The notes: generated by a model not told the origin, from the letters alone. Positions 52,802 through 62,063 are shown, numbered from the stretch's first letter. The stretch is DNA of 64,000 nucleotides from UBA5793 sp040255465 (GCA_040255465.1 JBDZVA010000006.1:93951-157950); one strand, 5' to 3'. Translations and numbers: made by a program.

Positions 52802-53842
52802 TCAAGGAAAAGCCTCGGTCCGAACCGACGCCGGTGTTCGTGCGTCAAATGACAGTGTTTCACCGACCACCCCTTCTGGCTCGTCGGAACCGATTGCTTG
52901 CCGATCGACTGAGGGCATCACCCCGTCGTCGTCCGGAGGAGAATCAACACTTCGGATTCCACACCCACAGCGAGGACATCGAGTGTGGTTGCCAGTGCCT
53001 TCTGCGGCTGGCATCCTTCCCACCCCATCTGGAAGACTCCGTACCCTCTCAAGCTCGGCGCTGAATCCGGCTGCGAGCAGCCCAGCTGGCAGCGCGAAGA
53101 ACCCGATTCCCAATACGGCAACCACGCTTCCGATACATTTGCCTAGCGACGTCACCGGGTACATGTCGCCGTACCCGACTGTGGTGAGTGTGGCCACCGA
53201 CCACCACATCGTGGCGGGAATGCTGGTGAACACCTCTGGTTGGGCTTCATGCTCGGCGTAGTACAGCAGACTTGAAGCGATGAGCAGCAATATGACAAGC
53301 GAGAACAGAATGACGCCAAGGTCAGCGAGCTTCGCCTGAAAGACTCGTCCCATGATCTCCAGCGAACGGGAATACCTGCCCAGCCGAAGCACGCGGAAGA
53401 TGCGGAATAGGCGAAGCCCCCTCAGGGCGCGCATGTCCAGGTGGAGCATCGGGAGGTAGGTCGGCGCCACGGACAGCAAGTCGATCAGCATGATCGGTTG
53501 CAGCGCAAATCGGATCCGCCCAGAAATCGGATGGGCGAACCGCGGATCAGCAGTGCACGACCAGATTCGCAGCAGGTACTCGACGGAAAAGATTGCTACG
53601 GAAACCACCTCCACCAGGCCAAGGACAGAATGGAATCGAGTCGCAAGGGGCTCGACTGTTTCAACCAAAACCGCCGCGATGCTGACGATGATCACCGCGA
53701 TAATGAAGGCGTCGGTGAACCGACTTGCCCGGTCGCCCGCCCGTGATGGCTCAAGCAGCCGATGAAGCACGCACTTTGCGGACGTGCTCTCGCGGGAACC
53801 GCGGTTTCCCGACACCGCATGGGGTTGCTCGTTGGGCTCCAT
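52802..53842 (-). CDS. Voltage-gated potassium channel with C-terminal zinc-ribbon-like tail
   Basis: 346 residues; AAGGA lies eight bases before the ATG. Six transmembrane segments: S1 about 44-62, S2 74-92, S3 116-130, an S4 with arginines at every third residue (RALRGLRLFRIFRVLRLGR, about 138-156), S5 173-195, then the pore with selectivity filter TTVGYGDMYP (about 220-229) and S6 234-262. The cytosolic tail has CPRCGCG and an acidic end. It starts only 18 bases after the helicase stop on the same strand, so it is probably the fourth gene of the TerB operon, where a membrane effector would make sense; an unrelated housekeeping channel is the alternative. Confidence 0.88.
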   Translation of the reverse strand: MEPNEQPHAVSGNRGSRESTSAKCVLHRLLEPSRAGDRASRFTDAFIIAVIIVSIAAVLVETVEPLATRFHSVLGLVEVVSVAIFSVEYLLRIWSCTADPRFAHPISGRIRFALQPIMLIDLLSVAPTYLPMLHLDMRALRGLRLFRIFRVLRLGRYSRSLEIMGRVFQAKLADLGVILFSLVILLLIASSLLYYAEHEAQPEVFTSIPATMWWSVATLTTVGYGDMYPVTSLGKCIGSVVAVLGIGFFALPAGLLAAGFSAELERVRSLPDGVGRMPAAEGTGNHTRCPRCGCGIRSVDSPPDDDGVMPSVDRQAIGSDEPEGVVGETLSFDARTPASVRTEAFP

Positions 53843-53860
53843 GTCGAGTCCTTCGGCTGA

Positions 53861-56122
53861 CTACTTGAGGAGAGCCGGATCTGCGAGCCATCGCAGAATC
53901 CGCATTCCCTCAGATACATCGAGTCGGTCGCGCGCGATCGTCACAGCCAAGAGTCCGTCATCCAAGAACCGGTCATACTTTCGCAACAGTCGCGGCTGGA
54001 CGAATTCCGCCAAGGACATGGGATCCAGTTCATGCCGCGCGAGATCGGCAAGCACCTGACTGGTCCGGTCGGCGCTCAGGCTGAGAGTCAATGCGAGCTC
54101 GTCGTCGATGCACGGGTAACCGACGGCGCTCAACGCCGCAGCTAGCGTCTGTTGCACCTTTGTGCCCGTCCATGTCATGACTGCGGTCTTCTGCGGTCCG
54201 AGCGTCACCAGCCTCGATTCACAAACACGGCTCTCGCGTGCTACCGCTCGGGCGGCCTGGAGGAGATCCGACGCCGTCGAATCGAGGAACCTGAACGACC
54301 GCGAATCCGCGAGAATCTCCCTCATGCGTTGGCGGATGCGTGGATGAACGTCAGCGGCCGCGCCCGCGAACCGCGGCTTCTTCCATCCCGCGGCAGGCTG
54401 TACGTGAAGTTCGTGGCGTTCTGCGTCGACTGCCGCGACCTGCCATCGTCGGCCAGCGAAGAGCAGGTAGTCTCCTTGCGCAGGAATGATTTCCAGAGTC
54501 CCGAGCAGCTGCCGATCGTGCAGGACGGCGTACTCCTCGGGCGTCTGGAAGACGGCGTAGAAGCCCTTGTCCTTGCGGATGCGCTCGCCCACCAGACCGA
54601 GGATCAGATCGCCGTCGCTTGTCGGCTCGACCAAGTCTTCATCCCTCAGGCGACGGAGCAGCCGCATGAAGAGTTCGGGCTCGACGGCGGGAAACGCCGC
54701 GTGTGGATCGCGGCAGAGGGCGGCGAAGAGATCCTCCGGTCTGGCTCCGCCTCGCTGGGCGATGATGCTGATCACCTGCTGCGTGAGGGTGCTCAGATCG
54801 CACCGGGCGGGCACATCGGGCTCGATCCACCCTTCAAGCATGAGATCAACCACCGCTACCGACTGGACGAGATCGAGGTGCAGGCGATCGAACAGGCTCG
54901 AACGCGGGCTCGGTTCATCACATCCGACGTAGAGTCGCATGATGCGAGGCTCACCCTCCCGCCGCCCGCTCCGCCCAAGCCGCTGCATGAAGCCTGAAAC
55001 CGACGAGGGAGCGCCGATCTGGCCGACCATGTGGACACTGCCGATGTCGATGCCCATCTCGAGCGTCGCCGAACAGATCGTCGTGGCCGCGCGACCGGAT
55101 TTCATGAGTGCTTCCGCGTCCTCGCGTATCTCGGCTGACAGGGAGCCGTGGTGGACGAGGAACTCGTATGTTCCGCCTGCGCGTTCGACCTCATCGCGGC
55201 AGAGCCGCGCGAACTCCTCGACATCACTGCGGACATTGGCAAAGAGCAGATTGGCGTGGCGGCCGCAATGCCGAACCATGTCGCAGGCCATTGCCCGATC
55301 CGTCTCCTCGACTGCGGCGAACTGGTCGTCCGCCCGGTCGCGGTGCGGCCGAACATAGCAATGCAGAGCGAGGCGGATCTCCTTGTCCTCCCCGTCCTCA
55401 TCCACGACTCGAACCGCGTCAGGCTCTGATGCATCGACGTATCGCCGGGCGACTGTCAAGTCGCCGATCGTGGCGGAGAGCCCGACGATTCGGAAGGTAT
55501 CGGTCTGCTCAGTCTGGGACAGGCGGCGGAGACGGCAGAGCAAACTGCGAAGGTGAGTGCCGCGATCGCTTCGCAGGAACGAGTGGAGCTCGTCGATCAC
55601 GACAAACCGCAGCCCGCCAAAGATGCGAGGCAAATGCTCGGATCGGTTCACAAACAGTGACTCGAGTGACTCAGGCGTGATCAGGAGCACGCCGCCGGGC
55701 TTTTCCACGAGCCGCTTCTTGTGGGAAGCAGAGACGTCACCGTGCCAACGGAACACGGGCGTCTCAAGGTGCTCGCACAACTCCTCAATCCGGCGGAACT
55801 GGTCGTTGATGAGCGCCTTGAGCGGGCCGACGTAGAGTGCTCGTATCGACTCGCCGGGCTCGTCGGCGATCATCGAGAGAATCGGCAGGAATGCGGCCTC
55901 GGTCTTTCCCGAGGCCGTACCGGCAGAGAGCACGAGATGCCCGCCCGAGTCTATTAGGGCATGGATCGCCTCGACCTGCAGCGGACGCAGATGATGCCAC
56001 GCCATCCGGTAGAGCTGTCGCTGCACCCCGCGATGCAGCATGGCAAACGCCGTGTGAACCGGCGCATCCGGCGCTGCCGCGGACGGCACAAGGTCTCTCG
56101 ACTCCGCTCCGTCTGGCTCCAT
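53861..56122 (-). CDS. Lhr-like SF2 helicase of TerB/DUF2791 operon
   Basis: 753 residues. Motif Ia/I: LVLSAGTASGKTEAAFLPIL; Ib: VGPLKALINDQ; II: VVIDELHSF; III: VGLSATIGDL; VI: FMQRLGRSGRREGEP. The Q-motif-like LRPLQVEAIHAL precedes them. After the two RecA domains (about 30-430) comes a winged helix and a C-terminal domain (about 600-750) typical of Lhr/BrxHI-type helicases. Such helicases accompany DUF2791 ATPases in BREX type 2/6-like and TerB-linked systems. Start is one base after the preceding gene's stop, so translation is coupled. Confidence 0.9.
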   Translation of the reverse strand: MEPDGAESRDLVPSAAAPDAPVHTAFAMLHRGVQRQLYRMAWHHLRPLQVEAIHALIDSGGHLVLSAGTASGKTEAAFLPILSMIADEPGESIRALYVGPLKALINDQFRRIEELCEHLETPVFRWHGDVSASHKKRLVEKPGGVLLITPESLESLFVNRSEHLPRIFGGLRFVVIDELHSFLRSDRGTHLRSLLCRLRRLSQTEQTDTFRIVGLSATIGDLTVARRYVDASEPDAVRVVDEDGEDKEIRLALHCYVRPHRDRADDQFAAVEETDRAMACDMVRHCGRHANLLFANVRSDVEEFARLCRDEVERAGGTYEFLVHHGSLSAEIREDAEALMKSGRAATTICSATLEMGIDIGSVHMVGQIGAPSSVSGFMQRLGRSGRREGEPRIMRLYVGCDEPSPRSSLFDRLHLDLVQSVAVVDLMLEGWIEPDVPARCDLSTLTQQVISIIAQRGGARPEDLFAALCRDPHAAFPAVEPELFMRLLRRLRDEDLVEPTSDGDLILGLVGERIRKDKGFYAVFQTPEEYAVLHDRQLLGTLEIIPAQGDYLLFAGRRWQVAAVDAERHELHVQPAAGWKKPRFAGAAADVHPRIRQRMREILADSRSFRFLDSTASDLLQAARAVARESRVCESRLVTLGPQKTAVMTWTGTKVQQTLAAALSAVGYPCIDDELALTLSLSADRTSQVLADLARHELDPMSLAEFVQPRLLRKYDRFLDDGLLAVTIARDRLDVSEGMRILRWLADPALLK

Positions 56123-56123
56123 G

Positions 56124-57464
56124 TTACATCCTGAAACTCGCTAGGCCATCCGCGTCATCCGCGGTTCCTTCCGCCTCGATCTCGGCGGGATCACGCATCT
56201 GGCCAGATGTGGTCTTCACGGTGCCCAGCAGATCGTTCCAACTGGCGCCCGGGTTCTGAGCGAGAATGTTGAGCAGTCCGATGAAGTCCTTGACGATCTC
56301 TCGTGGCGTCTGAAAGAACGCCGCCCCCATACGAGTCTGGCAGCTGCGCAGGTACGCCTCAATCGCCTCATTGGGAAGCTCGTAATCCAGAGATGCATCC
56401 GCCCGGTGCACGCGCCGGATGTTGCTCAGCAGGACGTAGCAGTCCTCGGCGGTGAGGGATTTGAGCTCGAGCGTCGGCCCGCTGAGATCGACCAGCCCGT
56501 CAGCCGCGAAGCGATTCGAGGCAAGGCGGCTTTCCAGCGCCTCGTAGCTGAAAAGCCCGCGCCGCTTGTCGTACATGCAGTCGTCCGTCGCGGCGAAAAT
56601 GAAGCCCAGGTGCTCCGCGGAGCCTTGCAGGCAGTCGTTGACGATTCGCAGGATCGCCTCGTAGTTATTGTTCCGGGCCGTCCGGTTGTTGAGCCTATGC
56701 GAGAGCACGACCAGTTCGTCCAGGCAAACCAGCAGGCCCGCGTAGCCGGCGATCTTGCTGAAAGCCGCAAACAGCTTCAGGTAGTCGTAGATGGACGAAT
56801 CGTCGATGATCGTCCGTACGCCGAGCTCTTCACGGGCTTCGGTCTTGGTGCTGTACTCTCCCCGCAGCCATCGAAGCGCCGACGACTGCAGCGCATCGTT
56901 CTGATCAAGGTATCCCCGATAGTACTGGCCCACGACGTGGACGAAGTCGTACCCGCACACCAGTTCCTGGAGCGGCCGGCACAGGTCTGCCAAAGCACCG
57001 GGGACATCGCCATCGGCGCCTCCCGATTGCCGGACCCGCTGCGACACGTCGCCGACCCAGCGTTCGACGAGCCCGGGCAGAGCGCCACCGTCTGGCCTGG
57101 CCTTCGTCGAGAGGTTGCGCATCAGCTCGCTGAAGAGCGATCTTGCCTCTCCCTTGCTTGCGTGGAGGCGGCGCTGCGTGGTGATGTCCGCTTGAGCGAC
57201 GACCAGCCGCCGCTCAAGTGCGACGGTCCGCACCACATTGAGAAAGAAGCTCTTGCCGGCGCCAAAGCGGCCGATGACGAACCGAATCGTCGCTCCGCCG
57301 TCTTCGATGCGCTGGAGGTCTGAAAGCAGCGCCTTCACTTCGTCGCGACGGCCGACTTGGACGTGATGCAGCCCGATCCTCGGCACCACGCCGGCCGAAA
57401 GTGAACCGAGGATGGCTGTGCGCTCCCGCGCAAGAACTCTGGGCCGCTGCGATTCTTCGCTCAT
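56124..57464 (-). CDS. DUF2791 / BrxD-like ATPase
   Basis: 446 residues. P-loop FVIGRFGAGKSFFLN at about 61-75, Walker B YAGLLVCLDELVVLSHR at about 244-260 and a sensor region GFIFAATDDCMYDKRR at about 290. The C-terminus has MGAAFFQTPREIVKDFIGLL, a winged-helix-like segment. Proteins of this group (BrxD in BREX) bind and hydrolyse ATP, contact DNA and are encoded before a Lhr-like helicase. No other BREX genes (pglZ, pglX, brxC) are present, so this is the TerB-associated variant and not BREX. Confidence 0.88.
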   Translation of the reverse strand: MSEESQRPRVLARERTAILGSLSAGVVPRIGLHHVQVGRRDEVKALLSDLQRIEDGGATIRFVIGRFGAGKSFFLNVVRTVALERRLVVAQADITTQRRLHASKGEARSLFSELMRNLSTKARPDGGALPGLVERWVGDVSQRVRQSGGADGDVPGALADLCRPLQELVCGYDFVHVVGQYYRGYLDQNDALQSSALRWLRGEYSTKTEAREELGVRTIIDDSSIYDYLKLFAAFSKIAGYAGLLVCLDELVVLSHRLNNRTARNNNYEAILRIVNDCLQGSAEHLGFIFAATDDCMYDKRRGLFSYEALESRLASNRFAADGLVDLSGPTLELKSLTAEDCYVLLSNIRRVHRADASLDYELPNEAIEAYLRSCQTRMGAAFFQTPREIVKDFIGLLNILAQNPGASWNDLLGTVKTTSGQMRDPAEIEAEGTADDADGLASFRM

Positions 57465-57489
57465 TCTCCGACTCCCGGCGACAAGGCGA

Positions 57490-59793
57490 TCAGTCCATCA
57501 GCGAGGTTTCCACGACGAGCGCCCCGGTTTCCTCGTAGATCAGGGCGGCTCCGAAGCGTTCGACACTCCACTCATTGATCGTTTCCACCGCGCCGTTGAG
57601 CATCAAGCCCAGCTTCCGCGCTTCCTGGTCCGCCTCGGGCACGGCCCATCGCTCCCGGGTGAGCAGCGTCGTGAGCAGACTGGAGCACGTCTCGGGCAAA
57701 TCCGTGGGATCGGTGATGATCCGAGTGGGGACTGCGTCGATAACCGCCGCAGCTGACGGCCCTCCGGTCGGAACAGCTTTCGAGAGACCGGGGTCGAACT
57801 CGCTCTGCGACTCTGTCACGCCCATCGCCTCCGCAAGAATGCCGGCAACTTCGCGAGTCTCGGCCATAATGGCCCGAATCGCCGATGTGTCGAGGCGGAA
57901 CTCCTCATCATCCGGCGGCGGCACGGGGATCGCTTCACCCGCCCTCCCCTGCCGCGCCTGGCGGACGGTGACGGGCTCGTCATCACCGCCCTGCGCCATC
58001 TCGCGCAGACTGGACAGCGCCGAGTCAGCGTCATTTTCGTTCAGGCCGATCATCTTGTAGCACTTGCGCACCGCACGGATCTCTTCGCGGGTGACGACGC
58101 CATCTTCGGCCGCCAGGGCAACCAGCAGCCGCCCCACCGCCTGTCGTTCGAGCCGATTGAGCGACGCCGCCAAACTGGACAGCCCCTTGAGATCTGGCCC
58201 TTCTCGGATGAGCAGCGTCCGTAGCGCCTCGAGCCGGCGCTGCTCGTGGCCATTCAGATCGAACATGCGCTCGATCTCCTTGGTTAGTAGTGAGACTTCG
58301 TCGGGATGGACCTCGCCGTCTGCGGCCGCCAGACCCAAGCCGAGGCGAAGCATGCAAGCGGCGGCGCTGTATCGCTGCGAATTCACGTCTTCATCCGAAA
58401 TCTGGAGGAAGACCGCCACCCGCTCCTCGGCTCGATAGCCTTTGCCTGACAACCTCGCATCCGGCTCCAGACCGTAGCCGATGAATTCCGCGGTCTCGCA
58501 TATCCGTCGGCTTTGGGTCGGCGTGAGCTTGGCGCGGCTTTCGAGACCGCACACCCCGGCCAGAGCGTTCACCTCGACGAGCGTCCTTCCCTCACCGTCA
58601 GTCTGAGCCTCGACCAGTCGGCACATCGGCACCGTGAGCGGGTGATCGATTCCGCTGCGGAGCTCCGGAGGCATCGACTCCCAGGCGGTCGGAGTGAGTT
58701 CCCCATCACCTTCGCGGCCGACGACGCTGCTCAGACGGCGCAGATCGTCGACAGTCGAATTCCACAGCGCCGCCAGAGGTTTGAACTGAACCGAGATTCC
58801 CAGTGGATTGGGGCCGGCGCAGCGGCATGCAGCGATGACGGCGCTCGCCGGCTGGTGACTATATGGAAAAGTGCTCGCAGCTATGCTGATCGTCATGCCC
58901 TCGCCGAACTGCTGCCGGTACCGCTTGAAGAACAGCTGATTGAACTCATCGGCGACGCGCTGCGTGACCACACTTCGCTGAGCCTGCGGCAATTGGCCCG
59001 CGACGATGATCGCCGCCCAGTTCGGAAGTGTTCGGCCAGTCGACGCAAACCACGCCAAGGCGGCGTTGAGCTGCTCCTCTTTCCAAGAGCGTGTGGACTC
59101 CATGAGGCTGCGAACAATCTGCTCGTCGAACTGCGATGGCGTCGTCGCAATCAGGTACCAGAGCAGCGATGCGCTGTACTGCTCGAAACTCCAGCTGAAG
59201 CGTTCTGACTTGGCGTGGATGTCCCGCAGCCGCAGCAGTTCTTTGGCGATAGCACCGAAGTCATCGCGATCAATGAGAGCTCGGCGTTCGAGCCCGTAGA
59301 AGAAGACGAAGGCGTAGCCGGTTTCCGAGGGCATGAAACGACGCCGCTCGGCCATCCAGCGGAGATACTCGAACCGCTGGCCGCTCGACATGTGTCTGTA
59401 GCTGGGCCAGTACGGCAGAGCGCCCTCTGGTGCACGCGATTCCCTCGCGGGCAAGCGGAGGTCGATGAGGCTGGGTTCGTCGATGGTGGTCTCGACCTGC
59501 GTCGTGTACGTCAGAGGACACCGAATGGTAAAGCTGGCAACCTTGAGCGTCTCCTCCGCACCACACCACCTCAGTGGCATCCGCGCTTGGCGAGCGGCTT
59601 CGGCCAGAGCGGCAGTAGCGTCGACGGCGGACCGGGACGCGGCAGCCGCCGCTCTTCCGGCGGATACAGAGACCTGTCGCGCAAGAGATTCGACCTGCCG
59701 GGCGGTCTCCAGGTGGGCACTGCGCCACAGGTAGTACCCAATCGCGCCGGCGACAGCGCAAACGATGGCAAGTGCGAGGATCAGCCAAATCAT
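57490..59793 (-). CDS. TerB_N - TerB - TerB_C membrane-anchored protein
   Basis: 767 residues from ATG 59793 (GGAG eight bases upstream), which begins directly with a transmembrane helix WLILALAIVCAVAGAIGYYL. A coiled region (about 25-70) precedes the TerB_N domain (about 105-310) with IDLRLP, LPYWPSYRHMSSGQRFEYL and FVFFYGLERRALIDRDDFG. A TerB-type domain with metal-binding AAADGEVHPDEV and ALAAEDGVVTREEI lies at about 450-590, and TerB_C at about 680-767. It heads the operon with the DUF2791 ATPase and helicase, an association described for Ter-related DNA-processing systems. It probably places the complex at the membrane and senses divalent metal. Confidence 0.88.
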   Translation of the reverse strand: MIWLILALAIVCAVAGAIGYYLWRSAHLETARQVESLARQVSVSAGRAAAAASRSAVDATAALAEAARQARMPLRWCGAEETLKVASFTIRCPLTYTTQVETTIDEPSLIDLRLPARESRAPEGALPYWPSYRHMSSGQRFEYLRWMAERRRFMPSETGYAFVFFYGLERRALIDRDDFGAIAKELLRLRDIHAKSERFSWSFEQYSASLLWYLIATTPSQFDEQIVRSLMESTRSWKEEQLNAALAWFASTGRTLPNWAAIIVAGQLPQAQRSVVTQRVADEFNQLFFKRYRQQFGEGMTISIAASTFPYSHQPASAVIAACRCAGPNPLGISVQFKPLAALWNSTVDDLRRLSSVVGREGDGELTPTAWESMPPELRSGIDHPLTVPMCRLVEAQTDGEGRTLVEVNALAGVCGLESRAKLTPTQSRRICETAEFIGYGLEPDARLSGKGYRAEERVAVFLQISDEDVNSQRYSAAACMLRLGLGLAAADGEVHPDEVSLLTKEIERMFDLNGHEQRRLEALRTLLIREGPDLKGLSSLAASLNRLERQAVGRLLVALAAEDGVVTREEIRAVRKCYKMIGLNENDADSALSSLREMAQGGDDEPVTVRQARQGRAGEAIPVPPPDDEEFRLDTSAIRAIMAETREVAGILAEAMGVTESQSEFDPGLSKAVPTGGPSAAAVIDAVPTRIITDPTDLPETCSSLLTTLLTRERWAVPEADQEARKLGLMLNGAVETINEWSVERFGAALIYEETGALVVETSLMD

Positions 59794-60343
59794 GACGGAT
59801 GCTCCTGGCGACCCGGGACTCGCCGTTGTCCCGCTGCTCCAGCGGCGACCGGCATCGAGCAGCATACGGTTTCCAGACTATGCAGGCATGATCTCTGCTC
59901 GTCCTCGACTACCGCCGTCACCTGTTGGCATTATCGCCCCTCGAGAGCCCGGGGCAAACAACTGCATCCATTCAGACGCACTTCCGTGCTGAGGCTCCGC
60001 AGCTGCGCCGCTCCGCCTCAGCACCGGGGAAGGAATACCTTCCCTCGGAGCTCTCCCCAAGTGTGCGCAACTTGACGGACACTACCCCGCGATAATCGAG
60101 GCGCAACATCGACTTGAGCACGAGACAGGCGAAGAGTTGGGGCAGCGTGTAGGTGCGCGGACTGAAGCGATGGGCGTACGCGGGGAGCGCTTCCTGCGCC
60201 ATGCGACACGCCAGCACCATCGCCGTCCTTGGCGATTTCGTCGTGGTGCACATCCCCGATCGAAGGCTCGATCATCGACTCATGGCCCGCCGAATCGGAG
60301 GTTTTCTACAGAGCGGACTGGTCCCGCTTTCCCACCTGTCGAA
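59794..60343. other. Gap between TerB operon and RHS locus
   Basis: Besides the transposase remnant at 60083-60253 and a short inverted repeat at 59988-60022 I see no feature. No clear promoter for the TerB operon was found by eye. Confidence 0.5.
60083..60253 (-). pseudogene. DDE transposase N-terminal remnant (IS5/IS1182-like)
   Basis: About 57 residues. MAQEALPAYAHRFSPRTYTL, then PQLFACLVLKSMLRLDYRGV, is the N-terminal signature of a DDE transposase; the sequence then diverges (VSVKLRTLGE) and no catalytic DDE region follows. It is in the 550-base gap between the TerB gene and the RHS-locus membrane protein. An 8-bp inverted repeat (GCTGAGGC, GCCTCAGC at 59988/60015) lies beside it. Confidence 0.7.
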
Positions 60344-60889
60344 CTATCTGCTGATCTCGGGCGATGGGCGAACGCTGACACCATTGCCGCACTCTGGACA
60401 GCGATTCGATTTGTTGCCGGTCAAATCATATCCGCAGTTCTCGCACTGAGGGCGCGACACAGACGTGCGATTCGGTAACGAGAAAGCACAAATGGCACAG
60501 AATGCGATCGATGCCACTGATATCGTTACGATGGCAATCGGAATATGATCAGGCACTCCGGTCGGATTTAGAATGAAGCCGGAAAGAGTTGCGACAGCTA
60601 GTGTTGGCATGATTGTCGAAAACATGGCGTGCCGCGGCTCCTTTCTTCGCAGGCACAGTGTCGCAATGGGATAGAGCGCCAGCGAGCAGATGGCCCCCGC
60701 GGCCGCGACAGGTACGATGGCGAAGACAACTAATAACGCGAACACGGCCAGGGAGTGCGCAGATACGGCGGCGGAAGCTAGCATGCACGATTCTGCCGCC
60801 AAGGCCCCAGCAATCGTCCACGGCCAGATCAAGTTTCCTTGGATTGATCGCATCAATATGGCATACCAAGTGCCTGGCGGAGTGCTCAT
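60344..60889 (-). CDS. Multi-pass membrane protein with C-terminal zinc ribbon, RHS-tip partner 2
   Basis: 181 residues from ATG 60889. Hydrophobic segments at about 20-40 (IAGALAAESCMLASAAVSAH), 45-65, 70-85, 98-115 and 118-140. The cytosolic C-terminus is the zinc ribbon CENCGYDLTGNKSNRCPECG, typical of Planctomycetota. It starts seven bases after the RHS tip module and is probably cotranscribed. Position directly after a polymorphic-toxin tip is where an immunity protein is expected, but such membrane/zinc-ribbon proteins are common in planctomycetes, so this is an inference. Confidence 0.65.
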   Translation of the reverse strand: MSTPPGTWYAILMRSIQGNLIWPWTIAGALAAESCMLASAAVSAHSLAVFALLVVFAIVPVAAAGAICSLALYPIATLCLRRKEPRHAMFSTIMPTLAVATLSGFILNPTGVPDHIPIAIVTISVASIAFCAICAFSLPNRTSVSRPQCENCGYDLTGNKSNRCPECGNGVSVRPSPEISR

Positions 60890-60896
60890 AACAGAC

Positions 60897-61740
60897 CTAG
60901 TTATATCCGAATGCCCAATGTGTTGTGCATTGTCCAATACATAACACAAGTTGAGCGCCCATTGGGATCGCTTCGATCGGATGATTTACGGTGCAGGCAC
61001 CAAGGCATTTGGCGTGAGCTTCGAAGAAGTCCTTGCCATGAGAATACTCACACCACAGGCAGCCACGAACGCACCTTCCGATCTCATTGTCGGGCATGCA
61101 GTAGCAGATGCATTGCTCAAACCCCGGAGGATAGTGTCCGTTGCAATCGACGCTATCTCCATTCTTTTCACCCCAATCTGCGCATTTCCACACTCCGGGG
61201 TCAGGCACGCTCGGCGGCGGGGGGTCAGGATTAGGTACGATAATACTCGGGCGAGACCTTCTCGCGAGACAGCGTGCGATGCACATCTCGCCCTCATCTG
61301 TTCTCATCCATTCAGGGACCGGGTGAGAAAAGCCGGGATAACATTCTTCTTCGCATTCGGCTCGCTCTCGATCCTCCTTCTCTCTTCGTATAATATCAGG
61401 AGGTACTACCTGAGCGTTTCGATTCCAACTCATACCTATCGGGTCCACGACGACCATCGGTCGCGACCCCACATACTCATACAGCCCCATCCCATCGACA
61501 TACCCGAGCGGATCACGTCGTGTCCAGCGTCCGAGTTCGGCGGAGTAGACGCGGTTTCGGACGTGGTTGAGGTCGAGGTTGTAGTCGTGCTGGTAGCCGG
61601 CGTACCCGACGCGGTTGCCGTTCGCGGTCGTGGAGAGGGCGTTCCAGCCGGTGGTTGCGGTGTTGCTGTTGGCCAGGGTCTCGTCATCGCTGTCGACGTC
61701 GCCGTCGAGATCGAAGTCGGCTCTGACGTCGGGCAAGAAA
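60897..61740 (-). pseudogene. Orphan RHS C-terminal (tip) module, cut off from its N-terminus
   Basis: About 280 residues. It begins in a dockerin-like segment (FDLDGDVDSDDETLA), then the RHS core end GYAGYQHDYNLDLNHVRNRV, YSAELGRWTRRDPLGYVDGM and GLYEYVGSRPMVVVDPIGMS. The tip that follows (about 160 residues) is rich in Cys (CEEECYPGF, CICYCMPDNEIGRC, CLGACTVNH) with no recognised toxin fold. Upstream the frame runs into a deleted transposon, so it has no start of its own and is probably silent unless recombined with the upstream RHS gene. Confidence 0.7.
61490..61735 (-). repeat. RHS-core direct repeat, copy 2
   Basis: About 240 bases that closely match 63539-63793, covering the dockerin-like and RHS hyper-conserved segment. 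Identity is visibly high with scattered third-position changes. This is the shared core that allows tip exchange. Confidence 0.8.
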
Positions 61741-61741
61741 A

Positions 61742-62031
61742 CGGGACAGGTACGTTTACGAACTCCTCTTCTCATGCCATCACCCCCTTCCGAGGCCGGC
61801 CGCGCGGCCGAAACGTGTGCTCCAGACCCAGCGCCGCCGCTGTCCGCCTCACCCACGGCGAATGGTAGCCGCCACCACCGGCGAAGGTGTCCCTGCGATC
61901 GACGCCGCGATTGAGCACGTGGTAGGCGTAGCCGCCGGGCGTGGGTCGAGCGGTGCGGGGCATGAGAATTTCTAGGCGCGCCGCCGGCGGCGACCGATGC
62001 CCCCCCGACGAAAACAAACGTACCTGTCCCG
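61742..62031. mobile_element. Internally deleted REP-associated transposon with 16-bp inverted ends
   Basis: CGGGACAGGTACGTTT at 61742-61757 and its exact complement at 62016-62031 bound a 290-base unit containing a fused transposase remnant. A GC palindrome CGCCGCCGGCGGCG (61979-61992) near one end resembles a REP hairpin. Inserted in the RHS tip module. The ends are the natural substrate if an intact REP-transposase is encoded elsewhere. Confidence 0.75.
61772..61963 (-). pseudogene. REP-associated tyrosine transposase, internally deleted
   Basis: 63 residues from ATG 61963. The first 27 (MPRTARPTPGGYAYHVLNRG) are the start of a Y1 REP-associated transposase, and the last 35 (SPWVRRTAAALGLEHTFRPR, then GRPRKG) are its C-terminus. 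The middle, including the HUH histidines and the catalytic Tyr (normally about 150 residues), is missing. It is therefore inactive; the element could only be moved in trans. Confidence 0.8.
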
Positions 62032-62063
62032 CTTTCCTCCCCCATTGCCGAACTACTTCCTCA

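Noticed and set aside
53861..57464. BREX system
   Set aside because: The DUF2791 ATPase and Lhr-like helicase resemble BrxD and BrxHI, but pglZ, pglX, brxC and brxA/B are absent and the TerB_N/TerB_C gene heads the operon.
61741..62045. N-terminal extension of the orphan RHS tip
   Set aside because: The in-frame codons run antisense through the deleted REP transposon; similarity to RHS stops exactly at the inverted repeat.
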